A stretch of 29,953 nucleotides of DNA from Bacillota bacterium (GTDB taxonomy: Bacteria; Bacillota; Clostridia; Saccharofermentanales; DTU023). The stretch is from the NCBI GenBank assembly GCA_023426575.1, contig JAFAAL010000049.1:1-29953 (forward strand). Reading direction: 5' to 3'. Below, in pieces: positions 7,794-15,824 of the stretch; the first letter of the stretch is position 1; each line of letters starts with the position of its first letter. A program made the position numbers and the translations under genes. The notes beneath the pieces were generated by a model, which saw only the letters and a list, made by a program, of their open reading frames with translations, did no database searches and had not been told where the DNA came from.

Positions 7794-7846
7794 TGACTTG
7801 AAGAAAAATTTGAGTCAAAGATTAAGACCGTCCACGATCCCGTGGA
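7794..7846 (+). promoter_or_regulatory. Structured rpsD leader, candidate S4 autoregulatory site
   Basis: A weak stem (7794-7799 with 7812-7817) is followed by a perfect 6-bp hairpin TCCACG/CGTGGA (7831-7836 and 7841-7846, loop ATCC). It ends five bases before the AAAGGA ribosome site at 7851-7856. Free S4 is known to repress its own mRNA in several bacteria. I do not recognise a described S4-leader consensus here, so the role is inferred from position. Confidence 0.4.
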
Positions 7847-7861
7847 TCAGAAAGGAAAACC

Positions 7862-8455
7862 ATGGCTACAAGAAGAGGACCCCGATTTAAGGAATGCCGC
7901 TGGCTTGGCGTGAACACCTGCGGACATCCAAAAGCGATGAAGCGAATGGATTCGGTGGCTGCCCGTTCTCGCCGTAAGCCAACTGAATATCGTATTCAGA
8001 TGGTCGAGAAACAGAAGATCAAGGCCTATTATGGCATCTTCGAACGGCAGCTCCTGCGCTACTACAAGGATGCTCGTAAGAGCAAGGAAAAGACAGGCGA
8101 TGCGCTGATGAAGCGCCTCGAGTGCCGTCTCGACAATCTGGTCTACAGAGCGGGCTTTGGCAATTCGATCAGAATGAGCCGTCAGCTCGTCACTCACGGA
8201 CACATCCGCGTCAATGGCAAGAAGATCGACATTCCCTCCTATGAGGTACAGGTCGGCGACGTCATCACCCTCAAGGAGAAGTCCAGAAAGGTCGAACCCT
8301 TTATTGAGAACTTCCGTGAGATGGGTGGTTTTGCCGTGCCCTATCTCGAAGTGGACAAGGAGAATTGGTCTGCCACGCTCAGCCGCATGCCCGAGCGTGA
8401 GGAGATGCCGATTGAGCTCAACGACCAATTGGTCATCGAGTTCTTCTCCCGCTAA
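7862..8455 (+). CDS. rpsD: 30S ribosomal protein S4
   Basis: S4 is a primary 16S rRNA-binding protein that helps nucleate 30S assembly. The 197-residue protein has the N-terminal S4 domain, then the typical MLERRLDN-like core (here MKRLECRLDNLVYRAGF, about residues 84-100) and the S4 RNA-binding domain SRQLVTHGHIRVNGKK (about 106-121). The N-terminus contains only two cysteines (C-W-LGVNTC-type), so it is not a full four-Cys zinc form. ATG 7862 follows AAAGGA. It is a single-gene unit with its own promoter and a strong terminator, separated from the main ribosomal operons. Confidence 0.98.
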   Translation: MATRRGPRFKECRWLGVNTCGHPKAMKRMDSVAARSRRKPTEYRIQMVEKQKIKAYYGIFERQLLRYYKDARKSKEKTGDALMKRLECRLDNLVYRAGFGNSIRMSRQLVTHGHIRVNGKKIDIPSYEVQVGDVITLKEKSRKVEPFIENFREMGGFAVPYLEVDKENWSATLSRMPEREEMPIELNDQLVIEFFSR

Positions 8456-8476
8456 AGACAATCTGGGAAGAGACGA

Positions 8477-8512
8477 GACCGAGTTGCGATATCGCAGCTC
8501 GGTCTTTTTTTT
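8477..8512 (+). terminator. Intrinsic terminator of rpsD
   Basis: A 12-bp stem (8477-8488 with 8493-8504, one G-T pair) with loop ATAT is followed by eight T residues. It starts 22 bases after the rpsD stop. Confidence 0.92.
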
Positions 8513-8555
8513 GCTAGACTGAAGATCAGCATTATATATCACTGAATGATCAGTA
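8511..8555 (+). promoter_or_regulatory. Candidate promoter and small dyad upstream of lpdA
   Basis: TTGCTA (8511-8516) and TATATA (8533-8538), 16 bases apart, form a moderate promoter directly after the rpsD terminator. A dyad ACTGA-ATGA-TCAGT (8542-8555) lies at the predicted transcript start and could be an operator. Both are inferred from sequence shape only. Confidence 0.4.
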
Positions 8556-8567
8556 AAGGAGTATCCT

Positions 8568-9935
8568 ATGTTTGATCTCATTGTCTTAGGAGGAGGCCCC
8601 GGCGGTTATCTCGCCGCAGAACGAGCGGCTTCTGCAGGGCAGAATGTCTGCCTCATCGAAGAGCGGAGCTATGGCGGGGTCTGCCTCAACGAGGGCTGCA
8701 TCCCCTCTAAGAGTTTTCTCAACGCCGGCAAGCTCTACGAACATGCCAAGGACAGCCAGGCCTTTGGGGTGACGTCTGAGAATGCAAAGATTGACCAAAA
8801 GGCGGTCGTCAAGCGCAAGAATCGCGTGGTCAAGCGCCTCGTCGGCGGCGTCAAGCTCATGCTCAAAAATCACGAGGTCACCCTGGTCGAGGGCAGAGCT
8901 GTTCTCGCCGGCAAGGACGGTGAGAACTTCGTCGTCAGCGTCGGCGATGAGCGCTACTTGGCGAAAAATCTCATTCTCGCCATGGGCTCTGAGGCGATTG
9001 TCATCCCTCTGCCCGGTGTCGAGGAGGGCATGGCCAGCGGCGAGATCATGACGAATAGAGAGATCTTGGATCTGGAGACGATTCCCGAGCACCTCGTCAT
9101 CGTCGGAGGCGGTGTCATCGGTCTCGAGATGGCTGTCTACTTTGCCAGTGTCGGCTCAGAGGTCACGGTCATCGAGATGCTCGACCACATTGCTGGCAAC
9201 ACCGACCGCCAGATATCGAGCCTCTTACAAGAGAATCTGGCGGCCAAGGGGATAGACTTTGCCCTCGAGGCCCAGGTGACGGGATTTGCGCCTGGGAAGA
9301 TCTTCTACGAGCAGGGAGGCGAGAAGCACGAGCTCAGCTGTGACAAGGTCTTGCTCTCCATTGGTCGGAGACCCCGTAGTCAAAATGTCGGTCTCGAGAC
9401 TCTGGACATCGCGCTCAATCGGGCTGCCGTCAAGGTCGATGAGAAGATGCGGACCAATGTTCCGGGCGTCTGGGCCATCGGCGATTTGAACGGTGGCATC
9501 ATGTTGGCGCACACGGCCTATCGCGAGGCCGAGGTCGCCGTTCACGACATGCTCGGCATTGAGGATTCCTACAGCGATCGTGCCGTCCCTTCCGTCATCT
9601 ACAGCCAGCCCGAGGTCGGCGCCGTTGGCGAGACGAGTGAGAGTGCCGCCGCCAAGGGGCTCAACTATGTCGAGATCGTCATGCCGATGAACTTCTCAGG
9701 CCGCTACATGGCGGAAAATGAGCGCGGTGATGGGATCTGCAAGCTCCTCTTCGACAAGGAGAAAAAGACGATGATCGGGGCCCATATCATTGGCTCCTAC
9801 GCCTCCGAAATCATCTTTGCGGCGGCGCTCATGATCTCTCTTGAACTCGATATTGAGACCATGCGCCGCCAGATCTTCCCGCACCCCTCGGTCATCGAGA
9901 TCATTCGCGAAGGACTCTTTGCGGTGGAGCTATAA
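8568..9935 (+). CDS. lpdA: Dihydrolipoyl dehydrogenase (E3)
   Basis: This FAD flavoenzyme reoxidises dihydrolipoyl groups of 2-oxoacid dehydrogenase or glycine cleavage complexes, passing electrons to NAD. The 455-residue protein has an N-terminal FAD site GGGPGGY (residues 8-14) and a redox disulfide GGVCLNEGCIPSK with Cys39 and Cys44. It also has an NAD-site GGGVIGLE (about 186-193), the second FAD motif TNVPGVWAIGDLNGG, and the C-terminal active-site pair His439/Glu444 (HPSVIE). ATG 8568 follows AAAGGAG. No E1, E2, lipoate or glycine cleavage gene lies in the window, so its partner complex is unknown. nagB follows after nine bases and is probably co-transcribed. Confidence 0.95.
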   Translation: MFDLIVLGGGPGGYLAAERAASAGQNVCLIEERSYGGVCLNEGCIPSKSFLNAGKLYEHAKDSQAFGVTSENAKIDQKAVVKRKNRVVKRLVGGVKLMLKNHEVTLVEGRAVLAGKDGENFVVSVGDERYLAKNLILAMGSEAIVIPLPGVEEGMASGEIMTNREILDLETIPEHLVIVGGGVIGLEMAVYFASVGSEVTVIEMLDHIAGNTDRQISSLLQENLAAKGIDFALEAQVTGFAPGKIFYEQGGEKHELSCDKVLLSIGRRPRSQNVGLETLDIALNRAAVKVDEKMRTNVPGVWAIGDLNGGIMLAHTAYREAEVAVHDMLGIEDSYSDRAVPSVIYSQPEVGAVGETSESAAAKGLNYVEIVMPMNFSGRYMAENERGDGICKLLFDKEKKTMIGAHIIGSYASEIIFAAALMISLELDIETMRRQIFPHPSVIEIIREGLFAVEL

Positions 9936-9944
9936 GGAGTGTCC

Positions 9945-10688
9945 ATGCAGATTAAAATTTTTGAGAACTACGAGGAGATGAGCGTCGCAGCGGCGGACGC
10001 TCTCCTCGCGCTCCTCGCCCGCGAGGCGGCTCCGCTCCTAGGACTTGCGACGGGTTCGACCCCGATCGCCATGTACCAGGAATTAATTCGCAGACGGGAC
10101 GAGATCGAAAACTTGAAATATGTAAAGACCGTCAATCTCGACGAGTATCTGGGCCTGCCCGCAGACCATCCTCAGAGCTACCGCTACTTCATGCAGGAGC
10201 AACTCTTTAAAGGTCTCGGCCTCGCGCCAGGCCAGAGCCACTTCCCCCACGCCGACTCCCTGGACCCTAAGGAGGCAGAGGCCGCAGCAGAGGCCTATGA
10301 GGCTCAGCTCTTAGAACTCGGTCCCCAGACGGTTCAGATCTTGGGCCTCGGCGAGAATGGTCACATCGGTTTCAATGAGCCGGCGGATGTCTTTATCCCA
10401 GCCACCCACGTCGTGGATCTCGCCGAGGGCACGATCCAGGCCAACAGCCGCTTCTTTGCCTCTCGCGACGAGGTGCCACGCCAGGCCATCACGATGGGAA
10501 TTGCGGGCATTATGCGTGCGCGCGAAGTCTTCCTCCTCGTCAGCGGGGAGAAGAAGGCGGACGCACTTGCCAGAGCTCTCTACGGTCCGATCAGCCCGCA
10601 GTTGCCAGCCTCGATTCTCCAGCTCCATCCCAAGTTGACAGTCTTCTGTGATCGGGCGGCGGCCGAACTCTTGAACCCAGCTCAATAG
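9945..10688 (+). CDS. nagB: Glucosamine-6-phosphate deaminase
   Basis: NagB converts glucosamine 6-phosphate to fructose 6-phosphate and ammonia, feeding amino sugars into glycolysis. The 247-residue length is normal. Signatures are the phosphate loop LGLATGSTP (about 32-40), NLDEY with Asp66, and GLGENGHIGFNEP at 134-146 with His140 and Glu145. ATG 9945 is correct: AAGGAG at 9934-9939 is the ribosome site, and the GTG at 9939 lies inside it. The gene follows lpdA closely, but the enzymes share no obvious pathway. No nagA or amino-sugar PTS gene is in the window, so whether it serves host or mucin sugar use or cell-wall turnover cannot be told. Confidence 0.96.
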   Translation: MQIKIFENYEEMSVAAADALLALLAREAAPLLGLATGSTPIAMYQELIRRRDEIENLKYVKTVNLDEYLGLPADHPQSYRYFMQEQLFKGLGLAPGQSHFPHADSLDPKEAEAAAEAYEAQLLELGPQTVQILGLGENGHIGFNEPADVFIPATHVVDLAEGTIQANSRFFASRDEVPRQAITMGIAGIMRAREVFLLVSGEKKADALARALYGPISPQLPASILQLHPKLTVFCDRAAAELLNPAQ

Positions 10689-10699
10689 GGAGCTTTTTA

Positions 10700-10708
10700 T
10701 GCTAAAAT
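10700..10708 (+). promoter_or_regulatory. Candidate extended -10 promoter for the BMP transporter operon
   Basis: TGC directly before TAAAAT (10703-10708) forms an extended -10 element. No good -35 lies 17 bases upstream. It is enclosed by GGAGCT/AGCTCC arms at 10689-10694 and 10711-10716, which could form a hairpin with a 16-base loop. The AAAGGAG ribosome site follows at 10735. Confidence 0.4.
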
Positions 10709-10746
10709 ATGAGCTCCAATTTGCTCTGATTTGAAAAGGAGAAAAC

Positions 10747-11844
10747 ATGAAGAAAATCATTGCGATTCTACTGACGCTCTGTCTGATCCTGCCCCTGATG
10801 GCCTGCGATAAGCAGCCGGATACTGGGGAGAAGCAGCCGACGAACGCCCAGACTGCCACCCCAGAGGGTGAGACTGCGGCAGAGGGGGCGGTCACGCTCG
10901 AGAACATCAAGATCGGTTTCGTCCACATCTCAGATCCCTCGGATATGGGCTACACCTACAATCACAATCTCGGTACGGAGAAGATGAAGGAGACCCTGGG
11001 CCTCCGCGATGATCAGATCATCAATCAGTTCAACGTCAAGGAGGGCACGTCTTGTGAGACGGCCATCCGCGAGTGCGCTGAGCAGGGATGCAATATCATC
11101 TTTATTACCAGCTTTGGCTTCGAGGACTATGCGATCAAGGTCGCCCAAGATTTCCCGGAGATTCAGTTCTGCCATGCCACGGGCTTCAAGGCAAAGTCCT
11201 CGGGTCTGCCCAATGTCCACAACTACTTCGGCAAGATCTATGAGGCGAGATACCTGACGGGGATTGCCGCGGGACTTGCGACCAAGACGAATAAAATTGG
11301 CTATGTCAGCGCCATGCCGTTTGCCGAGTGCATCTCTGGTTTCGACGCCTTCTATCTCGGAGCCAAGTCGGTCAATCCCGATGTCGAGATGCTCGTCATG
11401 TACACGATGAGTTGGAACGATCCCACCAAGGAGAGCCAGGTGGCTCAGGCTCTGATCGACCAGGGCTGTGATGTGATCGGGCAGCACTGTGACTCGACGG
11501 CTCCTGCCACGACGGCCGAGGCCAATGGGGTCTTCCACATCGGCTACAACTCGGATATGCGCGAGGCGGCTCCCCATGCCAGCCTGACTTCAGCTGTCTG
11601 GGATTGGTCGCGCTACCTGCTCTTTGCCGTCGACAAGGTCCTCAAGGGTGAGGAGATTCCCGTCGACTGGAGCGAGGGCCTCAAGGAAGGTGTTGTCGAC
11701 ATCACGCCGCTCTCAGATCTTGCGGCCCCCGAGACTGAGGCCAAGATTGCCGAGGCTCGTGAGAAGATCATGAGTGGAGAGCTCCAAGTCTTCGCGGGCC
11801 CCCTCAAGGACAACGAGGGCAATCTCGTCGTGAAAGAGGGCTAG
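10747..11844 (+). CDS. BMP-family (Med/PnrA-like) substrate-binding lipoprotein, probably cut short by an amber codon
   Basis: This is the extracellular binding lipoprotein of a BMP-type ABC importer; characterised relatives (PnrA, BmpA, YufN) bind purine nucleosides. The signal peptide ends in lipobox LMAC with Cys20, followed by a Thr/Glu-rich linker to about residue 50. The BMP fold then carries IGFVHISDPSDMGYTYNH (about 57-74), the EARYLTGIAAGLATKT segment and the IGQHCDSTAP region. The frame stops at TAG 11842-11844 after 365 residues. In-frame sequence continues for 22 codons to TAA at 11911-11913 and resembles the normal family C-terminus, so the real protein is probably 388 residues with Glu or similar at 366. 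TAG ends other genes here, so general amber reassignment is not supported. It heads a four-gene operon. Confidence 0.9.
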   Translation: MKKIIAILLTLCLILPLMACDKQPDTGEKQPTNAQTATPEGETAAEGAVTLENIKIGFVHISDPSDMGYTYNHNLGTEKMKETLGLRDDQIINQFNVKEGTSCETAIRECAEQGCNIIFITSFGFEDYAIKVAQDFPEIQFCHATGFKAKSSGLPNVHNYFGKIYEARYLTGIAAGLATKTNKIGYVSAMPFAECISGFDAFYLGAKSVNPDVEMLVMYTMSWNDPTKESQVAQALIDQGCDVIGQHCDSTAPATTAEANGVFHIGYNSDMREAAPHASLTSAVWDWSRYLLFAVDKVLKGEEIPVDWSEGLKEGVVDITPLSDLAAPETEAKIAEAREKIMSGELQVFAGPLKDNEGNLVVKEG

Positions 11845-11913
11845 GGCTATGAGGACGAGCAGTCCGCTCCCGCCTTTGACAAGATTCTCGAGGGAATCAC
11901 AGTTTTTGAGTAA
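11845..11913 (+). other. In-frame continuation of the BMP lipoprotein beyond the amber stop
   Basis: After TAG the same frame encodes Gly-Tyr-Glu-Asp-Glu-Gln-Ser and then APAFDKILEGITVFE before TAA. This looks like the last helix and strand of BMP lipoproteins, which often end in a FD-x-x-(L/V)EGI-type sequence. A single G-to-T change in GAG would give the observed TAG. It is either a nonsense mutation, a sequence error, or low-level readthrough. Confidence 0.75.
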
Positions 11914-11923
11914 GACTTCAACG

Positions 11924-11941
11924 GGGCCCCGCGAGGGGCCC
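11924..11941 (+). promoter_or_regulatory. GC-rich intercistronic hairpin with GCGA tetraloop
   Basis: GGGCCCC (11924-11930) pairs perfectly with GGGGCCC (11935-11941) around a GNRA-type loop. There is no T-run, so it is not a standard terminator. Its place between the binding-protein gene and the ABC subunits fits an mRNA-stabilising element that keeps lipoprotein mRNA in excess; this is inference. Confidence 0.6.
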
Positions 11942-11958
11942 TATCTCTAGGAGGACGT

Positions 11959-13593
11959 GTGAAAGAAGCGCTTTTGACGATGCAGGGCGTCTCCAAGTCG
12001 TTTGGAGACGTCGAGGCCCTGAAGTCTGTCGATCTGGAACTCTACCCGGGTGAGATTTTGGCACTGCTCGGCGAGAATGGCAGCGGAAAGTCAACCCTGA
12101 TGAATGTGCTCTCAGGGCTCTATTATCCTGATCAGGGCCAGATCTTCTTGAGAGGCCAAGAGATCTTTATCCGCGAGCCACGCGACGCCTTTGACTACAA
12201 GATTGGCATGATCCACCAGCACTTTAAGCTCGTGGAGACTCTCACAGCAGCTGAAAATATCGTCCTCAGCGATCCTGAAAACGGCGCCATCAAGAGGAGA
12301 GAGATCGAGGCGCAGGTCAGAGCGCTCTCTGAGAACTACGGCTTCGCCATCGATCCCAGCCAGAAGATCTACGAGATGTCGGTCTCGGAAAAACAGAGGG
12401 TCGAAATCGTCAAGGCCCTCTACCGAGGCGCTGAAATTCTCATTCTCGACGAGCCGACAGCCGTCCTGACGCCCCAGGAGAGCCAAAATCTCTTTGCGAT
12501 TCTCAGAAAAATGCGAGATCAGGGCAAGTCGATCATCATCATCACGCACAAGCTCGATGAGGTCATGAGCCTCTCAGATCGGGTCCTCATCTTGCGCAAG
12601 GGGCAGCGTGTCGCCTGCCTCAAGACCTCTGAGAGCAATCCCAGAGCTCTCGGCGAGGCCCTCGTCGGTCGCAAACTGGACCTCGCCATCCAGCGCCCCG
12701 AGGTCGCCGAGCGCGAGGACTGTCTCTTCGTCAACAATCTGACCTGTCTTTCAGAAGATGGGCGAGAAATTCTCAAAAAACTCTCATTTACAGCGCGTAA
12801 AGGTGAGATCCTCGGTATTGCCGGCATTGCCAAGTCTGGCCAAAAAGAGCTCTGCGAGGCCATAAGCGGCCTGCATCCCGTCTCGGGCGGCTCGATTCTC
12901 CTTCGGCAGAAGCGGGGTGATCTCGACATCGACGAAAATCTCGTCGGCCTGACGCCCGCCGAGATCATCAGACGCGGGATCTCTCTCGCCTTTGTTCCGG
13001 AAGATCGCCTGGGCATGGGCCTGGCCCCCTCACTCGACATTGTCGACAATATCTCTTTGAAGAATTATCGCGACACCCCAGGTCCCTTTGTCGACCGCGA
13101 GCTCCCCGCGCGCATGGCTGAGGAGCTCGTCGAGGAATTGTCGATTGATACGCCGAGCATTCGCACGCCGATCAAGCGCCTCTCGGGTGGCAATGTGCAA
13201 AAGGTCCTCGTCGGCCGTGAGATTCACTCAGCACCCGAGCTCTTGATTGTCGCCTATCCCGTGCGCGGTCTCGACATCAACTCTTCGCTGACGATTTATA
13301 ATATGCTGAATGAGCAAAAGCAAAAGGGTGTCGCCGTCATCTTCATCGGCGAGGACCTCGACGTCCTGATGGCGATCTCCGATCGCCTGATGGTCATCGC
13401 CGACGGCCAGGCCATGGGCATCGTCGATCCGAGAACCTATTCCAAACAGGCGATTGGCCTCATGATGGCCGGCAAGAGCCGTGAGCAAGTAGATGAGATG
13501 ATCTTGCATTCAGCGGCCGAGCTGGCCGCTGCTGAGGCCACCTATAAGCATACGGGTGAAAATATTTACGCAGGAGCAGACGATTATGAATAG
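11959..13593 (+). CDS. BMP-type nucleoside ABC transporter ATP-binding protein (YufO/NupO-like), two ABC domains
   Basis: The 544-residue protein contains two fused ABC ATPase domains, as in ribose- and nucleoside-type importers. Domain 1 has Walker A GENGSGKST (38-46), a Q-loop region with HQHFKL, a degenerate signature (MSVSEKQRVE) and Walker B LILDEPTAV. Domain 2 has a degenerate Walker A (GIAKSGQKE) but a canonical signature LSGGNVQK, which is the usual asymmetry of this family, so only one composite ATP site is expected to be fully active. GTG 11959 follows AGGAGG. The last eight bases overlap the downstream permease start, indicating translational coupling. Confidence 0.95.
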   Translation: MKEALLTMQGVSKSFGDVEALKSVDLELYPGEILALLGENGSGKSTLMNVLSGLYYPDQGQIFLRGQEIFIREPRDAFDYKIGMIHQHFKLVETLTAAENIVLSDPENGAIKRREIEAQVRALSENYGFAIDPSQKIYEMSVSEKQRVEIVKALYRGAEILILDEPTAVLTPQESQNLFAILRKMRDQGKSIIIITHKLDEVMSLSDRVLILRKGQRVACLKTSESNPRALGEALVGRKLDLAIQRPEVAEREDCLFVNNLTCLSEDGREILKKLSFTARKGEILGIAGIAKSGQKELCEAISGLHPVSGGSILLRQKRGDLDIDENLVGLTPAEIIRRGISLAFVPEDRLGMGLAPSLDIVDNISLKNYRDTPGPFVDRELPARMAEELVEELSIDTPSIRTPIKRLSGGNVQKVLVGREIHSAPELLIVAYPVRGLDINSSLTIYNMLNEQKQKGVAVIFIGEDLDVLMAISDRLMVIADGQAMGIVDPRTYSKQAIGLMMAGKSREQVDEMILHSAAELAAAEATYKHTGENIYAGADDYE

Positions 13594-14767
13594 AGATGCC
13601 GAACTGAGCAATACTCATAAAGCTGTGAGACTCCCATTTTTTTACATCGTCAAGCGCGAGCCCCTCGCTCGTGCACAGACCGCCTTGCTCTACTTGTCCG
13701 CGCTCCTCGTCGCCCTCTGCCTCGGCGGACTCTTGCTCTTGGCTCTCGGCCATAATCCTCTGACGGTCTATGCCCAGATCATCCGCGGCTCTCTGGCCAC
13801 GCCGACAGCGCTCAAGGAGACGGTCAAGATCGCCATCCCGCTCCTCTTGGCGGGCATAGCCGTCGCCATTTCCTTTAAGCTCAAATTCTGGAATATCGGG
13901 GCCGAGGGGCAGATTCTCATCGGCGGCATTGCGGCCATGGCGGTTCCGATCTATCTGCCCGCTCTCTCGCCCGCCCTAAAACTCATCCTGATGGCGCTCT
14001 CTGCCCTCTTAGCAGGGGGCCTCTACGCCAGCCTTCCCGCCATCTTCAAGGTGCGCTGGGGCACAAATGAGACGCTCTTCACCCTCATGCTCAACTATGT
14101 GGCCCTCCAGTTCTTGCGCTATCTCCAGTATCAAGAGACTTGGCAGGACCCAGGGACGAAGTTTCCGAAAATCCGGCCCCTCGCGCCGACGGAGACGCTG
14201 CCCCGCCTCTTCGAGGTGCACATTGGCTGGGTCATCGCCCTCATCCTTGCCATCGTGGCTTGGTTTTATCTCAAGCGCTCCAAGCACGGCTTCGAAATCG
14301 CGATCATTGGCGACTCTCTCAACACGGCGCGCTACGCCGGCATGAATGTCAAGCGCATCATCGTCCGCACTGTCTTCATCTCGGGCGCCCTCGCCGCCCT
14401 GGTCGGCTATTTCATGGTGGCGGGCACTGACTACGCGCTGACGGAGGCGACGGCGGGCGGCGTCGGCTTCATTGCCATCACGGTCGCCTGGCTCGCCAAG
14501 CTCAACCCCCTGCTGATGATTGTCATTGCCTCGGGGCTCGCCATCTTGCAGAAGGGCTCGCTCTCCATCCAGTCCAGTCTCGGCATTCCCGCCTCCGCGG
14601 CCAGCCTGCTCACGGGTCTCATCCTCTTTGCCGTCCTCGGCTCGGAATTTTTCCGCAACTATCAACTGAGGCGCAATAAGAGTCGCAGTCTCGCCGGGAA
14701 GCAGAGCAGCCACCCCGAATTCAAGGCAGAAGACCAGCACCTGCCCTATCAGAAGGAGAAGAGATAA
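13586..14767 (+). CDS. BMP-type nucleoside ABC transporter permease (YufP/NupP-like)
   Basis: The 393-residue membrane protein belongs to the BPD_transp_2 family (PF02653). It has about nine to ten hydrophobic segments, the family-typical FWNIGAEGQILIGG stretch (about residues 102-115) and the RYAGMNVKRI cytoplasmic coupling region. A short, polar C-terminal tail follows the last helix. I chose ATG 13586, which overlaps the upstream stop by eight bases and has CAGGAG 11 bases before it; an in-frame GTG at 13556 has no ribosome site. It should pair with the next gene product to form a heterodimeric channel. Confidence 0.93.
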   Translation: MNRDAELSNTHKAVRLPFFYIVKREPLARAQTALLYLSALLVALCLGGLLLLALGHNPLTVYAQIIRGSLATPTALKETVKIAIPLLLAGIAVAISFKLKFWNIGAEGQILIGGIAAMAVPIYLPALSPALKLILMALSALLAGGLYASLPAIFKVRWGTNETLFTLMLNYVALQFLRYLQYQETWQDPGTKFPKIRPLAPTETLPRLFEVHIGWVIALILAIVAWFYLKRSKHGFEIAIIGDSLNTARYAGMNVKRIIVRTVFISGALAALVGYFMVAGTDYALTEATAGGVGFIAITVAWLAKLNPLLMIVIASGLAILQKGSLSIQSSLGIPASAASLLTGLILFAVLGSEFFRNYQLRRNKSRSLAGKQSSHPEFKAEDQHLPYQKEKR

Positions 14768-15735
14768 TGGGTCTGATCAGTTTCATCAATGCTGCCATTC
14801 TAGCGGGCACCCCGCTCCTCCTCGCGACGCTCGGTGAGATTTTGACCGAGAAGTCCGGCCAGCTCAACCTCGGTGTCGAGGGCATGATGTACATGGGCGC
14901 GATTGCCGGCCTGGCCGGAGCCTGGTACGCCGAAAAATATCTCGCTGCGGGAGTCCTGGCCGCTCTGGCCGCACTCCTCTTTTCATTCTTGGCGGGCGCC
15001 CTCGGAGCGTTGATCTACGCCTTCCTGACCATCAGCCTCCGCGCCAACCAGAATGTGACGGGTCTGACCCTCTCCATCTTCGGCACGGGATTTGCCAAGT
15101 TCTTTGGCGAGCTCCTCAGTAAGCGCGCGGGCGGCTATGTCGCCTGTCAAGACGCGACAAAAGCCATCTTTGCAAGGCTTGATCAGAATCCCCTGAGCGA
15201 GATTCCCATTCTCGGAAAGCTCCTCTTCAACTATAACTTCTTGGTCTACCTGGCCTTTTCTATCGCCCTCCTGCTCTACTACTATATGGCCCGGACACGG
15301 GTAGGCCTGAAGCTTCAGGCCGTCGGCGAAGATCCTGCCGCCGCAGATGCCGCAGGCATTTCTGTCATCCGCTATAAGTACGTCGCGACGATTCTCGGCG
15401 GTGGACTCTGCGGTATCGGCGGCATGTACATGTCGATGGTCAACCAAAAGGGCATATGGGTGCCCGAGTGCGTGGCCGGCTATGGCTGGCTTGCCGTCGC
15501 CCTCGTCATCTTTGCTACCTGGTCGCCTCTGAGAGCCATCTACTGTGCGGTCATCTTTGGCGGGCTGACGATCCTGAGTCTCTATCTGAAGATTCCAGGA
15601 CTCCATCTCCAGCTCTACGGCATGCTTCCGTACCTGGTGACGATTTTTGTCCTGATCTTCACCTCCATCCGTCAGAACAAGGAATACATGATGCCGAAGT
15701 CATGCGGCATCAACTACTTCCGCGAAGAGCGCTAG
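14767..15735 (+). CDS. BMP-type nucleoside ABC transporter permease (YufQ/NupQ-like)
   Basis: The second BPD_transp_2 permease (322 residues) carries the hallmark LTEKSGQLNLGVEGMMYMGA region near residues 26-45 and about eight to nine hydrophobic segments. The conserved GLKLQAVGEDPAAADAAGI coupling segment (about 180-198) matches the corresponding region of ribose- and nucleoside-type permeases. ATG 14767 shares one base with the upstream stop (TAATG) and follows AAGGAG. It is the last gene of the transporter operon; no terminator is visible in the 89 bases before ccdA. Confidence 0.94.
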   Translation: MGLISFINAAILAGTPLLLATLGEILTEKSGQLNLGVEGMMYMGAIAGLAGAWYAEKYLAAGVLAALAALLFSFLAGALGALIYAFLTISLRANQNVTGLTLSIFGTGFAKFFGELLSKRAGGYVACQDATKAIFARLDQNPLSEIPILGKLLFNYNFLVYLAFSIALLLYYYMARTRVGLKLQAVGEDPAAADAAGISVIRYKYVATILGGGLCGIGGMYMSMVNQKGIWVPECVAGYGWLAVALVIFATWSPLRAIYCAVIFGGLTILSLYLKIPGLHLQLYGMLPYLVTIFVLIFTSIRQNKEYMMPKSCGINYFREER

Positions 15736-15824
15736 GAGTAACTTTAATTACTGCCCATCTCGGCCCTCCCCCTTATAATCATCGACACATAGGACTGTGT
15801 GAGAGGGGAAGGGAAGAATAGTTT

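Noticed and set aside
9939..9944. GTG start for nagB
   Set aside because: The GTG overlaps the AAGGAG ribosome site that serves ATG 9945.
11842..11844. Pyrrolysine or general amber recoding in this organism
   Set aside because: Several genes here, including rho and xpt, clearly end at TAG at family-typical lengths, and no pyl gene is in the window, so a local mutation or error is simpler.
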